DNA of 64,000 nt from Shimwellia pseudoproteus (lineage in GTDB: Bacteria > Pseudomonadota > Gammaproteobacteria > Enterobacterales > Enterobacteriaceae), in NCBI RefSeq assembly GCF_016415625.1, contig NZ_WBXP01000001.1, forward strand, positions 186,001 to 250,000, written 5' to 3'. Made by a program: the position numbers and the translations under genes. Shown here in pieces: positions 58,600-64,000 of the stretch; position 1 is the first letter of the stretch, and the number at the start of each line of letters is the position of its first letter. The notes under the pieces were generated by a model. That model was not told the DNA's origin. It made no database searches and saw nothing but the letters and a program-made list of their open reading frames with translations.

Positions 58600-59061
58600 A
58601 TGAGTCTGCAGTCCGTACGGCAATATTTTGCCGACAATGCCCCCGATATTGACATCATCGAACTGAAACAACCCGCCGCGACACTTTCCGGGGCAGCCGA
58701 AGCCCTGCACGTCGCCCCGGGGCAAATTGCCAAGACCCTCTCCCTGAAAGTTGAGAATGACGTCATTTTGATTGTTGCCCGGGGGGATGTACGCCTGGAC
58801 AATGAAAAACTGAAGCAGACCTTCAAGGCCAGAGCGCGGATGCTGAGCAGTGATGAGGTGTTGATCTGGACGGGCCATCCGGCGACGGGTGTCTGCCCTT
58901 TTGGGCTGGAAAATCCCCTGCCGGTGTATTGTGATATTTCGCTACGTGACTTCCCGGAGGTGGTACCCGCCGCTGGCGCTGTCCATAGCGCCGTTCGTAT
59001 CTCTCCTGAGCGTCTTGCCGAACTTACCGCGGCTAAATGGGTGGATGTCTGTCAACGATAA
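58600..59061 (+). CDS. YbaK/EbsC-type aminoacyl-tRNA deacylase domain protein
   Basis: Single-domain protein of 153 residues of the YbaK/ProRS-editing superfamily, whose members hydrolyse mischarged tRNAs. The conserved lysine is K45 in GQIAKTLSLKV, and GVCPFGL and VHSAVRISP are family motifs. The exact substrate cannot be told from sequence. It overlaps the end of the convergent MFS gene by 10 bp. E. coli has bglJ-yjjQ at this location, so this pair is an accessory replacement. Confidence 0.82.
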   Translation: MSLQSVRQYFADNAPDIDIIELKQPAATLSGAAEALHVAPGQIAKTLSLKVENDVILIVARGDVRLDNEKLKQTFKARARMLSSDEVLIWTGHPATGVCPFGLENPLPVYCDISLRDFPEVVPAAGAVHSAVRISPERLAELTAAKWVDVCQR

Positions 59062-60311
59062 GAGTGCTGTGAACCGGCCTGGGTCCCCGGTGCTTCGCTC
59101 TTCCCGGAAATGACCATTCCCCGGGTCTCACGACCAAAGGCCACAAACACGCAAATCAGCACCGCCACAACCCCGGCAACACACGCCATTGCGAAACCAT
59201 AATTTCCGTTATGGGTTTCCGCAATACGCGCCTGTAGGGTGGCATTCACCGACGCAATCAAGTTCCCCAACTGGTAAACAAAACCGGGTAGCACAGCGCG
59301 AGCATTGGATGGCACCAGCTCGTTGAGCCAGGTCGGTACCACCCCCCAGGCGCCCTGCACCATAAACTGCATCAGAAACGCTCCGAGGCCGATAGTGAAT
59401 GACCCGCTAGAGAACGCCCACAGCGGCAGCACCGGCAGCGCCAGGAACGCGGCGATCATCATCGCTTTTTTACGGCCAATATGTTCCGACAACGATCCAA
59501 ACAAGACCCCGCCGATCATGGCGGCAATATTGTAGCCAATGGCAATCAGGCTTACGGTATGGGGATCAAAGCCATGCTGCACCTTGAGGAAAGTTGGGTA
59601 CAAGTCCTGGGTACCGTGGCTGAAGAAGTTAAAGCAGGCCATCACCACCACCAGATAGAGACACAGCTTCCAGTGGCTACGCAGTACCGGCAACAACGCC
59701 GTGCTCTCCTGGCGGGAGCGGGCCGCCAGCCATACCGGGGACTCCGGCACTTTAAAATAAATATAGGGCAGCAGCAGTACCGGCAGTGCGCCAATCAAGA
59801 ACATGCCGCGCCAGCCCACGCTGCTATACAGCAGGCCAAATACAATGGACGCCAGCAGATACCCACAGGGGTAACCGGCCTGGAAAATACCGGACATCAG
59901 CCCCCGGGAGCGATCGGGAATAGTTTCCATGGCCAGCGAAGAGGCAACCCCCCAGATCCCGCCCATGGCGACCCCGTAGATCACCCGAAATAGCAGGAAC
60001 GCGCCAAAGGTTGGCGACCAGGCGGAAAGTAGCTCGAAAACAGAGAACATGGCGATATTGGTCATCAGGATCGGCTTGCGGCCAAAGCGCTCCGCCAGAC
60101 GGCCAAAAATCAGCGCCCCGATGGGGCGTACCGCCAGGGTTAACATAATGGCCAGCGATACCTCAGATACCGAGGTCGAAAAATTGGTGGCCAAATCACT
60201 GAGTACAAAAACCAGAATGAAAAAATCAAAAGCATCCAGCGTCCAGGCAGAAAAACTGGCAATAGCCGTATGGCGCTGCACGGGCGTCCAGGTAAGCGGT
60301 GAGAATGTCAT
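59052..60311 (-). CDS. MFS transporter, sialate/carboxylate (SHS) type
   Basis: Inner-membrane transporter of 419 residues with about twelve helices. LDAFDFFILVFVLSDLA in helix 1, the loop signature GRLAERFGRKP, and RVIYGVAMGGIWGVASSLAMETIP in helix 4 place it near NanT/YjhB and bacterial monocarboxylate transporters. The substrate is unknown. The ATG at 60311 is preceded by AAGGA at proper spacing; the longer reading from 60359 is not supported. It diverges from yjjP across an AT-rich 364-bp gap. Confidence 0.83.
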   Translation of the reverse strand: MTFSPLTWTPVQRHTAIASFSAWTLDAFDFFILVFVLSDLATNFSTSVSEVSLAIMLTLAVRPIGALIFGRLAERFGRKPILMTNIAMFSVFELLSAWSPTFGAFLLFRVIYGVAMGGIWGVASSLAMETIPDRSRGLMSGIFQAGYPCGYLLASIVFGLLYSSVGWRGMFLIGALPVLLLPYIYFKVPESPVWLAARSRQESTALLPVLRSHWKLCLYLVVVMACFNFFSHGTQDLYPTFLKVQHGFDPHTVSLIAIGYNIAAMIGGVLFGSLSEHIGRKKAMMIAAFLALPVLPLWAFSSGSFTIGLGAFLMQFMVQGAWGVVPTWLNELVPSNARAVLPGFVYQLGNLIASVNATLQARIAETHNGNYGFAMACVAGVVAVLICVFVAFGRETRGMVISGKSEAPGTQAGSQHSYR

Positions 60312-60675
60312 GGGAATGTCCTTACGGTCATCGCGAACTGCGTCGCGTTCTTCGGGCACGTCAGCCAGGCAAGAAACAAGGGGTCACTTGTCGGGAGGGC
60401 GATACCACCCCTGATTAACATCGACAAGAAGTGAATGTTAATATTTTGTTTGAATCAACATTATGGCAACATTTTGTCAATAAAATGATTTCAATTTGTA
60501 ATAATAGTCAGCATAATATTTCATCATTAAGTATATGAACATGCGGAAGATATTTCGCAACCGCTGAATAAACCACCAAATATTGATCCTGGCCAACTCC
60601 GCCACCGCTATAAGGTATGTTACAAAGATATCCATACATTCATTATGGTTTAGTCGCCACAAGGTAATTGCGCCT
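60312..60675. other. AT-rich region between the MFS gene and yjjP
   Basis: 364 bp, much of it AT-rich (60410-60560). AATGTT at 60434-60439 and AACATT at 60457-60462 and 60468-60473 form an imperfect inverted repeat that could be an operator for the MFS gene. No gene is supported here. Confidence 0.4.
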
Positions 60676-61455
60676 ATGACGGATACCGCCACCTCCCCCC
60701 AGCGGGATGCCACCCGCCTGGCTATTCAGTGCGCGCTGTTTTTGCTGCAACATGGCGCCGAAAGCGCCCTGGTTGAAGAGTTGTCCACCCGGCTTGGTCT
60801 GGCACTGGGCATGGACGCCGTTGACAGTTCGATCTCGGCGAATGCCGTTGTGCTGACCACTATCAAAGATGGCCATTGCCTGACCACCACCCGGAAAAAC
60901 AGCGATCGCGGCATCAACATGCACGTGGTCACCGAAGTGCAGCACATCGTGATTCTGGCGGAGCACCGCCTGCTGGATGCCCACCAGGTGGCCAAACGCT
61001 TTGCCCATATCAAACCCCTGCGCTATCCGCGCTGGCTCACGGTATTGATGGTTGGGCTCTCTTGCGCCTGCTTTTGCAAACTAAACAACGGCGGGTGGGA
61101 CGGCGCACTGGTGACTTTTATCGCCAGTAGCCTTGCCATGTATCTGCGCCAGGTTCTGACCCAGCGCCATATGCACCCACAAATTAACTTTTGCCTGACG
61201 GCGTTTGTGGCGACCTCCGTCTCCGGCCTGCTTCTGCTGTGGGGCCCGCTGGCTAACACCTCCCCTACCGCGATGGCGGCCAGTGTTTTACTGCTGGTAC
61301 CGGGCTTTCCGCTGATCAATGCCGTGGCCGATATGTTTAAGGGCCATATCAATACCGGCCTGGCCCGCTGGGCAATGGCCAGTCTGCTGACCCTGGCCAC
61401 CTGTATTGGGGTGATCATGGCAATGTCATTATGGGGGCTGCACGGATGGGCATAA
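60676..61455 (+). CDS. yjjP: ThrE-family exporter subunit YjjP
   Basis: Larger half of a two-part inner-membrane exporter; with YjjB it resembles the two halves of ThrE. In E. coli the pair has been linked to succinate export. It has 259 residues (E. coli 256): an N-terminal cytoplasmic domain ([32 protein letters not shown]) and then five hydrophobic helices, including [20 protein letters not shown]. The ATG at 60676 gives the family start. It overlaps yjjB by 10 bp. Confidence 0.94.
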   Translation: MTDTATSPQRDATRLAIQCALFLLQHGAESALVEELSTRLGLALGMDAVDSSISANAVVLTTIKDGHCLTTTRKNSDRGINMHVVTEVQHIVILAEHRLLDAHQVAKRFAHIKPLRYPRWLTVLMVGLSCACFCKLNNGGWDGALVTFIASSLAMYLRQVLTQRHMHPQINFCLTAFVATSVSGLLLLWGPLANTSPTAMAASVLLLVPGFPLINAVADMFKGHINTGLARWAMASLLTLATCIGVIMAMSLWGLHGWA

Positions 61456-61919
61456 TGATGCTGTTACTCAATCTGCTGGAAGATATGGCGCTGGCCGCCG
61501 TCCCTGCTATCGGTTTTGCGATGGTATTTAACGTGCCAATGCGCGCCCTGCCCTGGTGCGGCTTGCTGGGGGCCATTGGCCACGGATCGCGTTTTCTGAT
61601 GCTCTACGCGGGCATGGACATTAAATGGAGCTCATTTTTAGCCGCTATTTTGATCGGCTGTATCGGCATTACATGGTCCCGCTGGTATCTGGCCCACCCC
61701 AAGGTATTTACCGTGGCGGCAGTTATTCCGATGTTCCCCGGTATCTCTGCTTATATGGCGATGATTGCCGCCCTGAAGCTCAGCCACTTTGGCTACAGTG
61801 AACCGCTGATGACCGCCCTGGTGAGCAATTTTCTGAAAGCATCATTTATTGTTGGTGCACTGTCCGTGGGGTTATCCCTGCCCGGGCTATGGCTTTACCG
61901 TAAACGCCCGCGAGTGTGA
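61446..61919 (+). CDS. yjjB: ThrE-family exporter subunit YjjB
   Basis: Smaller half of the YjjPB exporter, 157 residues, as in E. coli. It has four to five membrane helices, with the conserved blocks [19 protein letters not shown] and [14 protein letters not shown]. The ATG at 61446 lies in the end of yjjP, so translation is coupled. E. coli has dnaT next; here an ohrR-ohr pair lies between. Confidence 0.94.
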   Translation: MGIMMLLLNLLEDMALAAVPAIGFAMVFNVPMRALPWCGLLGAIGHGSRFLMLYAGMDIKWSSFLAAILIGCIGITWSRWYLAHPKVFTVAAVIPMFPGISAYMAMIAALKLSHFGYSEPLMTALVSNFLKASFIVGALSVGLSLPGLWLYRKRPRV

Positions 61920-61943
61920 ATAAAATGTATATAAATTTAACTT

Positions 61944-61956
61944 GCAATTAAATTGC
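61944..61956 (+). promoter_or_regulatory. Palindromic operator upstream of ohrR
   Basis: GCAATT-A-AATTGC, a perfect 13-bp palindrome, 45 bp before the MarR/OhrR start. OhrR proteins bind AT-rich palindromes near their own promoters, so this is a good candidate autoregulatory site (inference). Confidence 0.55.
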
Positions 61957-62000
61957 GCGCGATATAAATTCACCATATTAACATTACTCAGGTATTCGTC

Positions 62001-62429
62001 ATGTCATTGCTTCAGCTCGATAACCAGCTCTGTTTTGCGCTCTATTCCACACACCTGGCGCTTAACAAGCTGTACCGTCAATTGCTGGCGCCACTAAATC
62101 TGACCTACCCACAGTATCTGGTGATGCTGGTGTTATGGGAAAAAGACGATCTGACCGTTTCCGACATTGGCGAGCAGCTGTTTCTCGACTCTGCGACCCT
62201 GACCCCGCTACTTAAGCGCCTGGGAAACGGCGGTCTGCTCACCCGCCAGCGTTCACGCCGGGATGAGCGCCAGGTCGCCATCACCCTGACGGAACAGGGC
62301 AAAGCGCTGCGGTCGCTGGCGGAAAAAATACCTGAACAGGTGTTTTGTGCCTCGGGTTGTGATGGGTCTTCTATACTGGATCTCAAAACCCGGCTGGAGC
62401 AATTACGTGGTCATCTGAACCAAAACTGA
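62001..62429 (+). CDS. ohrR: MarR-family organic-hydroperoxide sensor OhrR
   Basis: Winged-helix repressor of 142 residues. The N-terminal reactive cysteine of OhrR proteins is visible as C11 in [12 protein letters not shown], and two more cysteines lie near the C-terminus (VFCASGCDG), which fits a two-cysteine redox switch. The recognition region is [23 protein letters not shown]. It is followed by ohr 79 bp downstream, the usual pairing. The pair is absent from E. coli at this place. Confidence 0.9.
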   Translation: MSLLQLDNQLCFALYSTHLALNKLYRQLLAPLNLTYPQYLVMLVLWEKDDLTVSDIGEQLFLDSATLTPLLKRLGNGGLLTRQRSRRDERQVAITLTEQGKALRSLAEKIPEQVFCASGCDGSSILDLKTRLEQLRGHLNQN

Positions 62430-62508
62430 CAGTGCGGCTGTCCGTTTTTTTACCGAAAAATAAATAGCGCACTACTGTATAGCAAACAACAATACTGAGG
62501 AGTTCACC

Positions 62509-62940
62509 ATGTCATTAGAAAAAGTCGTATATCGTGCTAAAGCTAAAGCCACTGGCGGTCGTGATGGCCGGGCCGTCTCCTCGGACGGCGTGCTGGATGT
62601 CAAACTCGGCGTGCCAAAAGAGATGGGCGGTGCAGGTGGCGAGGTAACCAACCCGGAACAACTGTTCGCCGCCGGATACTCAGCCTGTTTTCTCGGCGCC
62701 ATGAAGTTTGTTGCCGGTCGTGACAAAATCGCCATCCCGAAAGACGCCTTTATTGAAGGTGAAGTGGGTATTGGCCCACTGCCAACCGGTTTTGGCATTG
62801 AAGCTGAGCTGAAGATTCATCTGCCGGGCATGGACAGCGCTGAAGCGAAAAAACTGGTCGATGCCGCGCACATCGTCTGCCCTTACTCCAATGCCACCCG
62901 TGGCAATATCGACGTAACGCTAACGATTATCACCGCCTGA
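62509..62940 (+). CDS. ohr: Organic hydroperoxide resistance protein Ohr
   Basis: Thiol peroxidase of the OsmC/Ohr family that reduces organic peroxides using lipoylated proteins as electron donors. It has 143 residues. The catalytic cysteines are C60 ([13 protein letters not shown]) and C124 ([10 protein letters not shown]), and the conserved arginine is likely R18 in TGGRDGRA. Expression should rise when OhrR is oxidised. Its position between yjjB and dnaT is an insertion relative to E. coli. Confidence 0.96.
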   Translation: MSLEKVVYRAKAKATGGRDGRAVSSDGVLDVKLGVPKEMGGAGGEVTNPEQLFAAGYSACFLGAMKFVAGRDKIAIPKDAFIEGEVGIGPLPTGFGIEAELKIHLPGMDSAEAKKLVDAAHIVCPYSNATRGNIDVTLTIITA

Positions 62941-63070
62941 TCAGTCTGGCGGCAGTCACATCTGCCGCCATCCCCCTCTCCTGAGACGTACCCGGTTATG
63001 CTATGCTATGGCGAGTTTCACTGTCCGGATTTCACCGGCACAGTTCCGTATGCTGTAGTGAGAATGTGTT

Positions 63071-63625
63071 ATGTCTTCCAGAATCCTGACTTCCGATGTA
63101 ATGGGTATTGATGCGTTTCGCCAGGACCCCATCGCTGCCCTGGCCAATACCGAAAACGGTACGCTGGCGGTATTTGAAAATAACGGTCCTGCCTTTTACG
63201 CCATTACCGCTGAGCGTCTGGCCGCCCTGCTGGCCTGTGAAGAAAAGGCCAGCCAGGTTCTGACAGATGTGGCCCTGGATAACACCCTGTTTGCGGAAGA
63301 CTCCGCCACGCCAGCCATGGTGCCGGTGCCTTTCGGGAAATTCGCCATGTATCCCGGCTGGCAGCCAGACGCTGACTTTCTGCGGATGGCGGCCCTGTGG
63401 GGTATCGCCCTCAGCCAGCCGGTCACCGCGCAAGAGCTGGCCTCTTTTGTCGCTTACTGGCAGGCCGAAGGTAAATTTTTCCACCACGTCCAGTGGCAGC
63501 AAAAACTGGCCCGCAGCATTCAGATTAACCGTGCAGCCAATGGCGGCAAACCCCGCCAGGATATGAATGATATTTCAGCGGTGGATTACTCTGTTACCTT
63601 ACCGGGTTTCCGGGGGACGAAATGA
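63071..63625 (+). CDS. dnaT: Primosomal protein DnaT (protein i)
   Basis: Primosome assembly protein used in PriA-dependent replication restart. It has 184 residues (E. coli 179), beginning [20 protein letters not shown]. The N-terminal part mediates oligomerisation, and the C-terminal part binds single-stranded DNA and the PriA/PriB complex. The stop overlaps the dnaC start as ATGA, so the two are coupled. Confidence 0.96.
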   Translation: MSSRILTSDVMGIDAFRQDPIAALANTENGTLAVFENNGPAFYAITAERLAALLACEEKASQVLTDVALDNTLFAEDSATPAMVPVPFGKFAMYPGWQPDADFLRMAALWGIALSQPVTAQELASFVAYWQAEGKFFHHVQWQQKLARSIQINRAANGGKPRQDMNDISAVDYSVTLPGFRGTK

Positions 63626-64000
63626 AAGACACTCAGAATCTCTTTGCCCGCCTGAAAAAGATGATGCCCGCCGGGATCGAACCGGCATTCAAAACCAGTG
63701 AAGAGCTGATGGCCTGGCAGAAAGCACAGGGGGAACAGCGTGCGATTGCTGTCGCCCGTGAAAACCAGGCCAAGAAAATGGAACGCGCCTTTGGCCGCTC
63801 CGGCATTCGCGAGCTGCACCGCAACTGCTCATTTGATAACTACCACGCCAGCACACCGGCCCAGCAGCATATCAAAGAGGCGGCCTGGCAGTACGCCATG
63901 AATTTTGGCAAAAACATGGACAGTTTTATCTTCTTCGGCAACCCGGGGACCGGTAAAAACCACCTGGCGGCCGCGATCTGCAATGAATTGCTGATCCGCA
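63622..64000 (+). CDS. dnaC: Helicase loader DnaC (partial, C-terminus outside window)
   Basis: AAA+ ATPase that loads the DnaB helicase. The window holds about 126 codons of an expected 245. The N-terminal DnaB-binding region ([20 protein letters not shown]) is followed by Walker [14 protein letters not shown] at about residues 106-118. The ATG at 63622 overlaps the dnaT stop by 4 bp. The remainder of the AAA+ domain lies beyond the right edge. Confidence 0.97.
   Translation, partial: MKDTQNLFARLKKMMPAGIEPAFKTSEELMAWQKAQGEQRAIAVARENQAKKMERAFGRSGIRELHRNCSFDNYHASTPAQQHIKEAAWQYAMNFGKNMDSFIFFGNPGTGKNHLAAAICNELLIR

Overview
The window is chromosomal DNA from a member of the Enterobacteriaceae. 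Nearly every protein is a close relative of an Escherichia coli protein, and the gene order follows the E. coli region around 0/100 min (lspA-ileS-ribF-rpsT ... dnaKJ ... talB ... thrLABC ... arcA ... trpR ... deoCABD ... prfC ... leuVPQ ... dnaTC), read in the opposite direction. It is not E. coli itself: several E. coli genes are missing at their usual places and other genes stand there. The genus cannot be named from the sequence alone. I saw no insertion sequence, prophage, CRISPR array or integron.

Layout. 1-4226: lspA (cut by the window edge), ileS and ribF, leftward. 4480-7034: rpsT, nhaR, nhaA. 7396-10886: dnaJ and dnaK with two heat-shock promoters. 11141-16647: satP, an accessory MFS transporter, mog, talB, yaaJ. 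16740-19752: yaaA, an accessory divergent pair (LysR regulator and exported metallo-beta-lactamase-fold protein), yaaX. 19940-24896: the threonine operon with leader peptide and attenuator. 25029-30243: yjtD, a frameshifted yjjY, arcA, creA without creBCD, rob, gpmB, yjjX, trpR. 30270-39828: slt, ettA, nadR, radA, serB, ytjB, lplA. 39827-44346: the deo operon with DeoR and CRP sites. 44439-48512: a chaperone-usher fimbrial operon of the CFA/I-CS1 (alpha) type where E. coli has yjjI-yjjW. 48626-55525: yjjV, yjjU, ytjA, osmY, prfC, yjjG, rimI, holD. 55665-58483: rsmC, three tandem tRNA-Leu(CAG) genes, yjjZ and fhuF with Fur boxes. 58600-60311: an accessory YbaK-domain gene and MFS transporter where E. 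coli has bglJ-yjjQ. 60676-64000: yjjP, yjjB, an accessory ohrR-ohr pair, dnaT and a partial dnaC.

How it works together. Most of the window is conserved core: translation (IleS, S20, RF3, RsmC, RimI, tRNA-Leu, EttA), chaperones (DnaK, DnaJ), DNA replication and repair (HolD, RadA, DnaT, DnaC), and metabolism and its control (threonine synthesis, nucleoside breakdown, ArcA, TrpR, NadR). Accessory modules are inserted at discrete boundaries: a fimbrial system, a peroxide-defence pair, two transporters and a LysR/MBL pair. I found no wholly new system. The points most worth checking are the fimbrial operon without a recognisable tip adhesin, the exported MBL-fold protein that has lost its main metal-binding motif, the one-base frameshift in yjjY upstream of arcA, and a strong hairpin in a long dnaK-dnaJ gap.
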